DNA from: Comamonadaceae bacterium | GTDB lineage: Bacteria > Pseudomonadota > Gammaproteobacteria > Burkholderiales > Burkholderiaceae_C | Direction: 5' to 3' | NCBI GenBank assembly: GCA_947454955.1 | Contig: CANGLW010000009.1 | Location: 1-64,000, forward strand | DNA: 64,000 nt | Shown here: positions 54,321 to 63,641 of the stretch, piece after piece | How the letters are laid out: each line of letters opens with the position of its first letter | How positions within the stretch are numbered: position 1 is the stretch's first letter | Notes under the pieces: generated by a model | Database searches by the model: none | What the model was told of the DNA's origin: nothing | The model's input: only the letters and a program-made list of their open reading frames with translations | Program-made: the position numbers and the translations under genes

Positions 54321-55751
54321 TCAGGCATGGGCCACTGCTGCGGTCACAGGCACGGGCACGGGTTCTGCGCGACCGGCTGTGGCGGTTTTGATCACGTTCC
54401 ACAACATCACCAACATGCCGGTGAGGTAGAGCAAGCCGCCGATGAAACGCAGCACATAGAAGGGGTAGGTGGCTTTGACGGATTCGACAAAGGTGTAGGT
54501 CAGCGTGCCGTCGTCGTTGATGGCGCGCCACATCAGGCCTTGCATCACACCGGCAATCCACATGGCCGCGATGTAAATCACGATGCCGATGGTCGACACC
54601 CAAAAGTGCAACTCAATGGCCTTGATGCTGTGCATCTGTTTTTGACCGAACAAACGCGGGATCAGGTAATACATCGAGCCCATCGTCACCAAGCCCACCC
54701 AACCTAAGGCGCCGGAGTGCACGTGGCCCACGGTCCAGTCGGTGTAGTGCGAGAGCGCGTTGACGGTTTTGATGGACATCATCGGCCCCTCGAAGGTGCT
54801 CATGCCGTAGAAGGAGAGCGACACAATGAGGAAGCGCAGCACCGGGTCGTCACGCAGCTTGTGCCACGCGCCCGAGAGGGTCATCACGCCGTTGATCATG
54901 CCACCCCAGCTAGGTGCCAAGAGGATGAGGGAGAACAGCATGCCCACCGATTGCGTCCAATCTGGCAGCGCGGTGTAGTGCAGGTGGTGTGGGCCGGCCC
55001 ACATGTAAGTGAAGATCAGCGCCCAAAAGTGCACGATGGACAAGCGGTAGCTGTACACCGGCCGCTCGGCCTGCTTGGGGATGAAGTAATACATCATGCC
55101 CAGGAAACCTGCAGTGAGGAAAAAGCCCACCGCGTTGTGGCCGTACCACCATTGCACCATCGCGTCTTGCACGCCGGCGTACACCGAGTACGACTTCATC
55201 CAACCCGCAGGAATAGCTGCGCTGTTGACCAGGTGCAGCAAAGCCACCGCGATGATGAAGGCACCAAAGAACCAGTTGGCCACATAGATGTGACGCACCT
55301 TGCGTGTGCCCACCGTGCCGAAAAACACAACCGCGAACGACACCCACACCAAGGCAATCAAGATGTCGATGGGCCACTCGAGCTCAGCGTATTCTTTGCC
55401 CGAGGTGTAACCCAGGGGCAGCGAAATCGCCGCGGCCACAATCACCGCTTGCCAGCCCCAGAAGGTGAAGCTGGCCAAGGGTGAAGCGAACAAACGGGTT
55501 TGGCAGGTGCGCTGCACCACGTAGTAAGCCGAGGCAAACAAGCCGCAGCCCCCGAAGGCAAAGATGACCGCGTTGGTGTGCAGCGGACGCAAGCGTCCGT
55601 AGCTCAACCAGGGGATGCCGAAATTCAATTCGGGCCAAGTGAGTTGGGCCGCAATGATGACGCCCACCAGCATGCCGACCACACCCCAGACCACGGTCAT
55701 GAGGGCGAACTGTCGGACGACGGTGTCGTTGAAGGTTTGGTTGTTGGACAT
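54321..55751 (-). CDS. ccoN: cbb3-type cytochrome oxidase catalytic subunit CcoN
   Basis: The heme-copper oxygen-reducing subunit with about twelve helices, 476 residues. Copper and heme ligands are visible: [16 protein letters not shown] (Cu_B His with the Tyr region), [13 protein letters not shown], and the low-spin heme His in FHVGHVHSG-like [14 protein letters not shown]. The cbb3 enzyme has very high oxygen affinity and works in microaerobic conditions. It leads the ccoNOQPG operon and is preceded by two FNR boxes, the nearer one only 17 bases from the ATG. Confidence 0.97.
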   Translation of the reverse strand: MSNNQTFNDTVVRQFALMTVVWGVVGMLVGVIIAAQLTWPELNFGIPWLSYGRLRPLHTNAVIFAFGGCGLFASAYYVVQRTCQTRLFASPLASFTFWGWQAVIVAAAISLPLGYTSGKEYAELEWPIDILIALVWVSFAVVFFGTVGTRKVRHIYVANWFFGAFIIAVALLHLVNSAAIPAGWMKSYSVYAGVQDAMVQWWYGHNAVGFFLTAGFLGMMYYFIPKQAERPVYSYRLSIVHFWALIFTYMWAGPHHLHYTALPDWTQSVGMLFSLILLAPSWGGMINGVMTLSGAWHKLRDDPVLRFLIVSLSFYGMSTFEGPMMSIKTVNALSHYTDWTVGHVHSGALGWVGLVTMGSMYYLIPRLFGQKQMHSIKAIELHFWVSTIGIVIYIAAMWIAGVMQGLMWRAINDDGTLTYTFVESVKATYPFYVLRFIGGLLYLTGMLVMLWNVIKTATAGRAEPVPVPVTAAVAHA

Positions 55752-55768
55752 GATGCAGAACCTGGAGA

Positions 55769-55782
55769 TTGACTCGCATCAA
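55769..55782. promoter_or_regulatory. FNR-type box proximal to ccoN
   Basis: TTGAC-TCGC-ATCAA, one mismatch to the palindromic consensus. It lies between the predicted ccoN transcription start and its ATG, so its occupation could repress. Confidence 0.75.
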
Positions 55783-55809
55783 GTTTGCAATGCCGTGCTG
55801 ATGTGCGAT

Positions 55810-55823
55810 TTGATGCACATCAA
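55810..55823. promoter_or_regulatory. Perfect FNR box distal to ccoN
   Basis: TTGAT-GCAC-ATCAA matches consensus perfectly. If it acts as the -41.5 activator site, transcription would begin near 55775. The -10 position then reads CAAACT, keeping the key A and T. Confidence 0.85.
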
Positions 55824-55829
55824 GTGCGC

Positions 55830-55967
55830 TCAGGAATCCTGCAAAATTCTTGCGCCTTCTTCTTCGATGTCTTCGAACTGATCTCCCTCGATCGCCCACC
55901 ACAGTGCGCCCAGAATCACAAACACCAGGGCCACCGACAAGGGGATGAGCAAATACAAAATGTCCAT
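55830..55967 (-). CDS. ccoS: cbb3 oxidase maturation protein CcoS
   Basis: A 45-residue protein with one membrane helix (LIPLSVALVFVILGALWWAI) and the acidic tail GDQFEDIEEEG, which is the CcoS signature. It is required for cofactor insertion into CcoN. It overlaps the ccoI stop by one base (TGATG), so it is translationally coupled. Confidence 0.92.
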   Translation of the reverse strand: MDILYLLIPLSVALVFVILGALWWAIEGDQFEDIEEEGARILQDS

Positions 55968-58312
55968 CAGGCGACTTTCATGGCTTGTGGCGTTGATACC
56001 GGCGAGCGGTTCAAGCGCCAGGCGTTGAGCACCACACCGAGTGAACTCAGGGCCATGCCCAAGCCTGCGAGCCACGCGGGCAAATAACCCGCCATGGCCA
56101 AGGGCACGCAAGCCACGTTGTAGGCCATGGCCCACACCAGGTTTTGCCGCACCACACGCCGCGTGAAACGCGAAAGGGTGAAGGCTTGCGCCACGGCACC
56201 GAGCTCACCCATGACCACCAGGTCCGCGCGGGTGTGGGTCACCACAGCCCCTTGCCCTAAGGCGATGGCCACATGCGCGCTGGCCAAGACCGGCGCGTCG
56301 TTCAAACCATCGCCCACCATGGCCACGCGTCGGCCTTGGGCTTGCAGGCTTTGCATGGCAAACAATTTGTCATGCGGGCTGCAGTCGCCACGTGCGTGGG
56401 TGATGCCCAAGGCTTGTGCGACACGCGCCACTGCGGCTGCGCTGTCACCCGACAGCATGCGTACCTCCACCCCTGCGGCTTGCAAGGTTTGCACGGTGCG
56501 CCAAGCATCATCACGCAAAGCCTCACCCCAGCTGAAAGAGGCCAGCCAGCCTTGGGCATTGCAAAGATGCACTTCAGCGTTAGGGTGTGTTTCGCCACTG
56601 AGTAAATCACGCGTCTGCATCTGCATCTGTGTCTGGGTTTGCTTGTTCACACCGCACCACTCAGCGCGGCCCAAACGCAAGGCTTGGCCTTGGCATGAAC
56701 CCGACAAGCCTTGGCCCACGTCTTCTTGCGCATCCTCACAGCACAGCACCGGCACGCCTTCTTGCTGCGCATGCGCCACCAAAGCACGTGAGACCGGGTG
56801 CAAAGAATGCTGCGCCAATGCGGCCGCTTGTTGCAACGCAGCTTGAATTGATGTGCCTGCGCGTACGCGAACACCCTGGATGCGCAAGCGGTCGTGGCTG
56901 AGCGTGCCGGTCTTGTCAAACACCACCGTGTCCACCTCGGCCAAGGCTTCCAGCGCACCGAGGTTTTTCACCAGCACACCACGCCGCGCCAAATGACCGG
57001 CTGCGGCCAGCATGGCCACTGGCGTGGCCAGTGACAAAGCACAGGGGCAAGTGACGATGAGCACCGCAGCGGCCACCATCAGCGCACGGCCGTGGTCGAT
57101 GGGCCACCACCACGCAGCGGCCAAGCCCGAGGCCAGCAACACAAACCACAAAAACGGCTGAGCCATGCGGTCCACCAACTGGGCCAAGTGCGGCTTGCTC
57201 ACCGCGGCTTGTTCCATCAGCGCCACGATGCCGGCATAGCGCGTGTCTGCGCCCAAGCGCGTGACGCACATCAGCACCGTGCTGCCTTGGTTGTGGCTGC
57301 CAGCCAGCACCGCCTGCCCTACCTCGCGCAGCAAGGGCTTGGACTCTCCGGTCAGAAGTGCTTCATCCACCCAGGTGCGGCCATTCAACAGCACACCATC
57401 AGCGGCAAAGGCTTCGCCACTGTGCACACGCAGCACATCCCCCACACGCAGTTGACGCAGCGCCACTTGCTCAAAGCTTTGGTCATCGCGCCTGCGTGCC
57501 ACGCGTTGCGGCACACGGTTGAGCAAGGCATCCAAAGCACCTGCGGTTTGGTCGCGCAAACGCAGTTCTAACCAACGACCAGTCAGCAAGAAAAACACGA
57601 ACATGGTGAGCGAGTCGAAATACACCGCGCTGCCCAACCAACCTTGCGGGCTGAAGGTTGCAAGGGTACTCACTACAAAAGTAATAGCAATGCCCAAGGC
57701 CACCGGTAAATCCATGCTGACCTGGCGGTGCCGCAAGTCGCGCCAAGCCGCACTGAAAAAAGACCCGGCTGAGAACAACATCACCGGCAGGGTCAACACC
57801 CACGAGGCCCAACGCAGCAAGTGGGCCGACTCATCGGACAAGTCAGTGGCGATGTACTCAGGCCAGGCGTACATCATCACTTGCATCATGGCCACGCAAG
57901 CCACCAGCCAGCGCCAGAGCATGCGGCGCGATTCGCGCTTGCGCCGCTCGCGCAGGGTGGCATCCAGCGCAGGGCGCAGTTGATAGCCCAAAGGCTGAAG
58001 CACCCGCAGCCATTGCGAAGGCAGACTCAAGCGCGGGTCCCAATTGATTTGCACACGCTGAGCTGCTGCACTCACCCTAGCTTGCACGCCAGGCAAGCTG
58101 TGCAAAGCCGTCTCCACCGTTTGTGCGCAAGCCGCGCAGTGCATGCCATCGACCACCAGCTGCGACACCCAACGCTGGCCTTGTGGCACGCTGAATGACG
58201 CCCATTCCTGCGGGTCGTCCCAGGCCAGGGTGGCATCAACCGTGCTTGGCGAAGGCGCAGCAAGCCCAGGCTGAAGGGGCTGCGCAGCTGGGGCCAGACG
58301 GTCTAGTGACAT
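55967..58312 (-). CDS. ccoI: Copper-exporting P-type ATPase CcoI for cbb3 assembly
   Basis: A P1B-type ATPase (CopA2/FixI) of 781 residues delivering copper for the cbb3 oxidase. Motifs are a heavy-metal domain (DGMHCAACAQTVETAL), eight membrane helices with the transport motif CPC in VTCPCALSLATPV, the phosphorylated Asp in VFDKTGTLSH, and GDGLNDAPVLA. It forms an operon with ccoS. An FNR box lies 35 bases upstream of the start. No ribosome site is visible, so the mRNA may be leaderless. Confidence 0.95.
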   Translation of the reverse strand: MSLDRLAPAAQPLQPGLAAPSPSTVDATLAWDDPQEWASFSVPQGQRWVSQLVVDGMHCAACAQTVETALHSLPGVQARVSAAAQRVQINWDPRLSLPSQWLRVLQPLGYQLRPALDATLRERRKRESRRMLWRWLVACVAMMQVMMYAWPEYIATDLSDESAHLLRWASWVLTLPVMLFSAGSFFSAAWRDLRHRQVSMDLPVALGIAITFVVSTLATFSPQGWLGSAVYFDSLTMFVFFLLTGRWLELRLRDQTAGALDALLNRVPQRVARRRDDQSFEQVALRQLRVGDVLRVHSGEAFAADGVLLNGRTWVDEALLTGESKPLLREVGQAVLAGSHNQGSTVLMCVTRLGADTRYAGIVALMEQAAVSKPHLAQLVDRMAQPFLWFVLLASGLAAAWWWPIDHGRALMVAAAVLIVTCPCALSLATPVAMLAAAGHLARRGVLVKNLGALEALAEVDTVVFDKTGTLSHDRLRIQGVRVRAGTSIQAALQQAAALAQHSLHPVSRALVAHAQQEGVPVLCCEDAQEDVGQGLSGSCQGQALRLGRAEWCGVNKQTQTQMQMQTRDLLSGETHPNAEVHLCNAQGWLASFSWGEALRDDAWRTVQTLQAAGVEVRMLSGDSAAAVARVAQALGITHARGDCSPHDKLFAMQSLQAQGRRVAMVGDGLNDAPVLASAHVAIALGQGAVVTHTRADLVVMGELGAVAQAFTLSRFTRRVVRQNLVWAMAYNVACVPLAMAGYLPAWLAGLGMALSSLGVVLNAWRLNRSPVSTPQAMKVA
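57671..57689. repeat. 19-bp palindromic motif, copy in ccoI
   Basis: CACTACAAAAGTAATAGCA keeps the right arm and the ACTACAAAA left half. It lies inside a membrane helix coding segment. Confidence 0.35.
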
Positions 58313-58346
58313 GCTCAGAGCCTAAGGGCTGGAGTGCTTCACCTAT

Positions 58347-58360
58347 TTGACTCAGATCAA
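58347..58360. promoter_or_regulatory. FNR-type box upstream of ccoI
   Basis: TTGAC-TCAG-ATCAA. Centred 41.5 bases before the A of the ccoI ATG on the minus strand, with a TAGGCT -10 in between. Confidence 0.8.
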
Positions 58361-58520
58361 GGTTCAGCGACTGTGACTTAGGAGCGCCATGAGAAATTGG
58401 CCAAGCTTGGGGGGGCCTCTCTACAGCGAGGTCAACTCAAAAATTTATCGCGAAAAATAGCCTGCGAGTTACATTTTTAAAGGCGTATCGCCGCCATCAC
58501 CCTGCATTAATCTCAGCACC

Positions 58521-60443
58521 ATGTCTACCACCAACACCCCTTTTAACTGGCGCTTTTTTCGCGCAGGCGGCTTTGACCAGGTGCGCCTGGACACGGCGGC
58601 TGAGCTCCTGCACATTGGCGAACTCGACCAAAAACTGTGGGTGGCCTTGTCGTGCCCGATACGCGGCACCGAGCTCGATGCGCGCACCCTGGCCCTGATC
58701 GACACCGATGGCGACGGTGTGATCCGCGCACCCGAGCTCATTGCCGCCGTGCGTTGGGCCGCACAACGTCTGCGTAGCCCTGAAGTTCTGGCACAAGGTC
58801 TGGAAGGGTTACCGCTGGCTGCCATCAAAGACGATGACGCCGCTGGCGCAGACATCATGGCGGTGGCACGCAGCCTGCTCACCCCAGATACGCAAGCCCG
58901 CGACACGCAAGACATCACCATCAGCGTGGCCATGGCCAGTGCGGCACAACGCGCCCAGGCGGCTCAAGCTCAGGCTGATTGGGAGGCTCGCGGCCAAGCC
59001 TTGCAGCTGCTGGGCGAACGCAGCGCATCAGCCTTTGAAGCCTATTTGGCGGTCAAAGACAAGGTGGAAGACTGGTGGGTGCGCTGCGAGCTAGCCGCCT
59101 TTGACACACGCGCCACCGACGCCCTCAACCCAAGCGGCACCACACTCGACACCTTGGGTGGCATGCTGCTGAGCCAAGCGCATGACAGCGTGGCAGCCCT
59201 TCCCCTAGCGCGGGTGGCACCCGATGCAGCTCTGCCCTTGCAGCACGGCCTCAACCCTGCTTGGGCACAGGCCATCGGCAACTTGCGCGATGCCGTGGTC
59301 ACACCCCTGTTGGGTGAGCGCACGCACTTGAGTCGCAAGGATTGGCGCACCTTGGTGACCACTTGGCAGGCTTACGCCACCTGGCGTGACGAAGCGCCAG
59401 ACCCACAAGCTGTGAGCGATGGCACCCGCGATCTCGAAAAACTGGCGCGTTATGTGCGCGACCTGATGCCCTTGGCCAATAACTTCGTGTCGTTTCGCGA
59501 TTTTTACGCCCGCAGAACGCCAGCGAGTTTTCAGGTGGGCACGCTCTACCTGGATGGCCGCGCCTGCGAACTGTGCGTGGCTGTCAATGACGCGACCAAG
59601 CACGCCAGCTTGGCGGCGCTATCTCGCCTTTACCTCGTGTACGTCGACTGTGTGCGCGGGAGCGAAAAAATGAGCGTGGCCGCCGCCTTCACTGCGGGCG
59701 ACGCCGACCAACTCATGGTGGGACGAAACGGTGTGTTTTACGACCGCCAGGGCCGCGACTGGAACGCCACCGTCGTCAAACTCGTGGAACATCCCATCAG
59801 CCTGCATCAGGCGTTTTGGGCGCCCTACAAACGCTTGGCGCGGCTGATCAACGAGCAGATTCAAAAAATCACGGCAGACCATGCCAAAGCCAGCGATGCC
59901 AAGCTGGCACACACAGCCACACTCAGCACCAGTGTGGTGGCAGCACCAGCCAAAGGCACCCCCGAGCCGGGTAAGCACACACCCGCAAACGCCCCAGCTG
60001 GCGCTGGCCCCACACCTTTTGATGTGGGCAAGTTCGCCGGCATCTTTGCCGCCATCGGGCTGGCGGTCGGGGCCTTGGGCACCGCCCTGGCATCGGTCAT
60101 GAGCGGTTTGTTTGCCCTGGCCTGGTGGCAGATGCCCCTGGCCTTGGCGGGCTTGCTCATGGTGGTGTCTGGCCCAGCGGTGGTACTGGCCTGGTTCAAG
60201 TTGCGCAGCCGCAACTTAGGACCAATTCTGGATGCCAACGGGTGGGCCATCAACGCGCGTGCACGCATCAACATTCCGTTTGGCACCTCGCTCACGCAAG
60301 TGGCGCAGCTGCCCGCGCATGCCGAGCGCAGCCTGCATGACCCTTACGCTGAACGCAGCGCCCCCTGGGGATGGTATTTGTTGGCGTTGCTGCTTTTGGT
60401 CGCGCTAGCAGCAGTCTGGTTCATGGAGATGCTCTCATTTTGA
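58521..60443 (+). CDS. EF-hand membrane protein of unknown function
   Basis: A 640-residue protein I do not recognise by name. Near the N-terminus (residues 61-72) is a canonical EF-hand loop DTDGDGVIRAPE, with Asp61, Asp63, Asp65 and Glu72. A long, mostly helical soluble part follows. The C-terminal 150 residues hold three membrane helices (about 505-565 and 615-637, such as WGWYLLALLLLVALAAVWF) separated by a polar segment. There is no signal peptide. It is alone between ccoI and a convergent GST gene. A calcium-linked role is possible but speculative. Confidence 0.8.
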   Translation: MSTTNTPFNWRFFRAGGFDQVRLDTAAELLHIGELDQKLWVALSCPIRGTELDARTLALIDTDGDGVIRAPELIAAVRWAAQRLRSPEVLAQGLEGLPLAAIKDDDAAGADIMAVARSLLTPDTQARDTQDITISVAMASAAQRAQAAQAQADWEARGQALQLLGERSASAFEAYLAVKDKVEDWWVRCELAAFDTRATDALNPSGTTLDTLGGMLLSQAHDSVAALPLARVAPDAALPLQHGLNPAWAQAIGNLRDAVVTPLLGERTHLSRKDWRTLVTTWQAYATWRDEAPDPQAVSDGTRDLEKLARYVRDLMPLANNFVSFRDFYARRTPASFQVGTLYLDGRACELCVAVNDATKHASLAALSRLYLVYVDCVRGSEKMSVAAAFTAGDADQLMVGRNGVFYDRQGRDWNATVVKLVEHPISLHQAFWAPYKRLARLINEQIQKITADHAKASDAKLAHTATLSTSVVAAPAKGTPEPGKHTPANAPAGAGPTPFDVGKFAGIFAAIGLAVGALGTALASVMSGLFALAWWQMPLALAGLLMVVSGPAVVLAWFKLRSRNLGPILDANGWAINARARINIPFGTSLTQVAQLPAHAERSLHDPYAERSAPWGWYLLALLLLVALAAVWFMEMLSF

Positions 60444-60519
60444 GAGCATCCCATATCTGACAGCATCGCTCAACCTTGAGCTCTGATCAGTTTTTTGACC
60501 AGGCATGACCCTTGGTGAT

Positions 60520-61215
60520 TCAGCGCGTCGCCACAGCCGCAGCGTCTTGTCGGCCCAGGCCGCCGTACAAATCCAGGCAACGCTCGAACCAGGTGTGCAC
60601 CACATCATCGGCGTTCAACACCGCAAAGGTGCTGCTGATGCGCGCCCACTGGAAACCACCAAAGGCCAGGTAGTCGGCGTAAGACGGTTGTGCGCCCCCA
60701 AGGAAAGGCTGCGCTTGCAAGCTTTGGCGCATGGGCTGCAAGCTTTTGTGAAACGCCGCCACACGCTCTTCACGACCGGCTTGAATCTCTTCAATGGTCA
60801 TTTTGTAAATACGTTCGCGTGATTCGCGAAAGTAAGCTTGGTCTGTGGGCAAGAGGCTACGGTGCAGGTCTTGCATGATCAAACGCGCCAAGCCTGCATG
60901 CACCGTGGTTTGCACCCAGTTCTGGAAAAACTGCAGCAAGGCCGTCTCTGAGCCTGTGCCGGTCAAACGTGGGGTGTTGGGAAAAGCCTCGTCGAGATAG
61001 CGCACGATGGCAAAGCTGTCGGTCACCCAACGCTCGCCATGCACCAGGGTAGGGATGGTGACCTTCTCGCCTTGCGGGTGCAGGCTGGGCACATCCATGA
61101 AGCCGATGTCGCGCACCTCAAAGGCCAAGCCTTTGTGCGCCAAGGCCATGCGCACGCGCCAGCTGTTGGGGCTGAAGTGTGTGCCATTTGCGTTGATGAG
61201 GTCAATCAAAACCAT
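60520..61215 (-). CDS. Glutathione S-transferase-family protein
   Basis: A 231-residue GST-fold protein: thioredoxin-like N-terminal domain (SPNSWRVRMALAHKGL, then KVTIPTLVHGERWVTDSFAIVRYLDE, with the cis-Pro after TI and the Asp-Ser glutathione contact) and an all-helical C-terminal domain ending QWARISSTF. It resembles the beta-etherase/LigE-type and related GSTs, but no substrate can be stated. Its start overlaps the end of the PAP2 gene by 14 bases. Confidence 0.9.
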   Translation of the reverse strand: MVLIDLINANGTHFSPNSWRVRMALAHKGLAFEVRDIGFMDVPSLHPQGEKVTIPTLVHGERWVTDSFAIVRYLDEAFPNTPRLTGTGSETALLQFFQNWVQTTVHAGLARLIMQDLHRSLLPTDQAYFRESRERIYKMTIEEIQAGREERVAAFHKSLQPMRQSLQAQPFLGGAQPSYADYLAFGGFQWARISSTFAVLNADDVVHTWFERCLDLYGGLGRQDAAAVATR

Positions 61216-61999
61216 ATCGAGATCCTTTGAAACTGGTCACAGAAAAACTCAGCAGACACAAGAGCATCCAAGCCCCCAGTGCCCACTGCAGTGGCATGTT
61301 GATGGCAAAGCCCATCGCGTCGGTCCACAGCACAAACACGCAGTACAGACCAAACACGGCCACTGCACGCATCAACCAACTCGAGCTGCGCACCCAGTGT
61401 GCAGGCAAGCGTTGCGCCACCCAAGCGCCCACCAGGCCACTCAAGACCCCAGCACTGGCACCCACCACCACATCAGCCGGCCAATGCGCGCCCACCGCGA
61501 TGCGCGAGCAGCCCACCAAGGCGGCCAAAACAAACAGCCACACATGGCGCAGGCGACCACGCTGCGCCAACGAAAAATAAACAGCAGCAGCACCTGCGAA
61601 CGCGGTCATGGTGTGGCCCGAAGGCATGGCCGCGACAAACAAGGGCTCACCCACCACACGTATGCCTTCGCTGCCCAGCAACTCCAACGGCCGCGGGCTG
61701 AAAAAGAAGGACTTGCCCACACGCGTGAGCACACCCGCCACTGGCGCTGCGCACAACCAGGCCAGCACGATGCGCGGTGAACGCCGCATGCACCACGCGG
61801 TAGCACCAAACAAACCCCAACCCGTGCCCAGCAACGCCAAGGCCGCCCAAAAGTGATCTGAACCAACACGGAAAAATTGGTTGAGTGCGCGGAACAAACC
61901 AGGCTCCCAGGCGCTCCACCAAATCGGCGCGCTGACCAAGAGCATGAGCGCAGGAATGCCCCAGTGCCAGGCGCGAACGGTGGGGGCGCGGAAGAACAT
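61202..61999 (-). CDS. PAP2-family membrane phosphatase
   Basis: A 265-residue membrane phosphatase with the three PAP2 motifs in order: KSFFFSPRP (KxxxxxxRP), MPSGHTMTAFAG (PSGH) and SRIAVGAHWPADVVVG (SRxxxxxHxxxD). Members dephosphorylate phosphatidates, undecaprenyl pyrophosphate or lipid A. The start was chosen at FFRAPTV because it forms a TGATG overlap with the upstream glycosyltransferase stop. Coupling to an ArnT-like enzyme suggests envelope lipid recycling or modification, which is inference. Confidence 0.9.
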   Translation of the reverse strand: MFFRAPTVRAWHWGIPALMLLVSAPIWWSAWEPGLFRALNQFFRVGSDHFWAALALLGTGWGLFGATAWCMRRSPRIVLAWLCAAPVAGVLTRVGKSFFFSPRPLELLGSEGIRVVGEPLFVAAMPSGHTMTAFAGAAAVYFSLAQRGRLRHVWLFVLAALVGCSRIAVGAHWPADVVVGASAGVLSGLVGAWVAQRLPAHWVRSSSWLMRAVAVFGLYCVFVLWTDAMGFAINMPLQWALGAWMLLCLLSFSVTSFKGSRYGFD

Positions 62000-63528
62000 C
62001 AGTCGCGCTCCCGTCGCTGCGGTGCGGCTTGTCCGCCCCACGCTTCACACACATGCCAGGTGAACTGCGCCACTTGGCGCCCCGCGCGCTGCACCGGTTG
62101 GGTGTGCACCAGCTCACAACGCTCAAAGCGTCCATCACCCACAGGCAACTGGTAAGCCATTTGCGACCAGTCCATCAACAAGGCGCGCTCACCTTTGGGC
62201 AAGGCACCGCTCCACAAACTGAACTGGTCAAAGCCCTCATCGAGCACATGCACCGGCAGGGGCCGCGCGTACCAAGCCAAGCGGCTGGCCAGCGTCCAGT
62301 TTTGCACCGCCAAGTGTTGGATGCCACGCGCTTGCGCGAGTTGCTGCGCGGTGCGGGCCGCGTCTTGCCAGCCGTAAAAATCGGTGAAGGGGTTGATGTC
62401 TTCGGGCTGCGTGCCGTCGCTGCTCAGCCAGGTGGGGCCAGCGCTCAACATCAAGCCAAACATCGCCACGCTGATGAACGCTTGCACGCCCAGGATGATT
62501 TTGATGGCCCGGCGCTTAGCCCCCTGCCATAAGCTGTGCAAACCTGCGCCCGCCAAAGGCGCCAAAGCCACCCAGGCAGGCGCCGTCCAATGCGGCAAGC
62601 CGGTGCCACCACCGGCCATGTACACCAGCACCACAAAGGGCAGCGCAAACACCCACCACCAGGCTTGGAAGCTCACCAGCTCAGCACGCGCACGCCAGCA
62701 GGCCCAGCCACCCCACACCAGCCCCAGGTACAAGAGCACCTGGCCGATGAAGAATCGCAACATGCTGCCCAACTGCCAGGTGCTGCCACTGCCATGGTTG
62801 AGCTGGTAACGGAACGACAACCAATCGTGCGTGGCGTTCCAGGCCAGCACCGGCATGATGATGAGCAGCGCCAAGGCAACCGCCAACCAAGGCGCAGGCT
62901 TGGCAAGCACGAGCCAGCCGTGGGATCGCACCAGCACGATGACCACCGGCAAGGCCAGAAACACCGCGGTGTATTTGCTCAAGCCGGCCAGGCCCAGCCA
63001 CACGCCTAGCCACAACCAGTTCTTGGTGTTGCAGTGCTCAACATCGGCCTGCATGTGCAGGGTATGACGCATGACCACCGCGGTCCACAGCATCAGCAGT
63101 GTATCGGGCAACAAACCGATGCCCAGGATATGCAGGACCGGCGCGACAGCCATAGCCAGCACCGCCCAAAAGCCCGCGCTCTCAGCCTGCTCTAAAGCCT
63201 GGCCTTGGCTCAGCGCCAAGCTGCGCGCAATGTCAAACACCAAGCCAGCGGTGATGGCCCAGACCCCATTGGGCAAGAGGCGCAGCACCCCATCGGGTGC
63301 GCCCAGGGCGACCAGCGGCCACTGCACCCACCCCACCAAAGGCGGGTGGTCGTAATAGCTCCAATCCAAGTTGGCGGCGTACAGGGCGTAATGGGCTTCA
63401 TCACCCGACAAGCCCAGGGCAAAGCCCAGGGCCAGGTGCACCAGGCTGATGGCCAGCACCAGCCAGATCAAGCGTTGACGAAGGGAAAGTTGCGCGAACA
63501 AAACATCAAAAAAGTGAGCATGAACCAC
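61999..63528 (-). CDS. ArnT-like GT39 glycosyltransferase
   Basis: An integral membrane glycosyltransferase of family 39 (PMT/ArnT fold) with about ten helices. The conserved first loop reads SGDEAHYALYAANLDW (catalytic Asp-Glu), followed by YYDHPPLVGW. ArnT-type enzymes use polyprenyl-phosphate sugars to decorate lipid A or glycans. The N-terminus is unclear: no ATG lies before the first helix. A GTG at 63528 is my choice; a TTG at 63597 and others are possible. It overlaps the PAP2 gene by one base. Confidence 0.87.
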   Translation of the reverse strand: MVHAHFFDVLFAQLSLRQRLIWLVLAISLVHLALGFALGLSGDEAHYALYAANLDWSYYDHPPLVGWVQWPLVALGAPDGVLRLLPNGVWAITAGLVFDIARSLALSQGQALEQAESAGFWAVLAMAVAPVLHILGIGLLPDTLLMLWTAVVMRHTLHMQADVEHCNTKNWLWLGVWLGLAGLSKYTAVFLALPVVIVLVRSHGWLVLAKPAPWLAVALALLIIMPVLAWNATHDWLSFRYQLNHGSGSTWQLGSMLRFFIGQVLLYLGLVWGGWACWRARAELVSFQAWWWVFALPFVVLVYMAGGGTGLPHWTAPAWVALAPLAGAGLHSLWQGAKRRAIKIILGVQAFISVAMFGLMLSAGPTWLSSDGTQPEDINPFTDFYGWQDAARTAQQLAQARGIQHLAVQNWTLASRLAWYARPLPVHVLDEGFDQFSLWSGALPKGERALLMDWSQMAYQLPVGDGRFERCELVHTQPVQRAGRQVAQFTWHVCEAWGGQAAPQRRERD

Positions 63529-63641
63529 ACCTGGCCAGAGCCAGACACTGGGGTAGAAGTCTAAACGAGGCCCCACGATTGGCCTACACTTACTCAAGAG
63601 CCCATACAGGGCGCTGTCAACCTCTTCAACAGACCACCACC

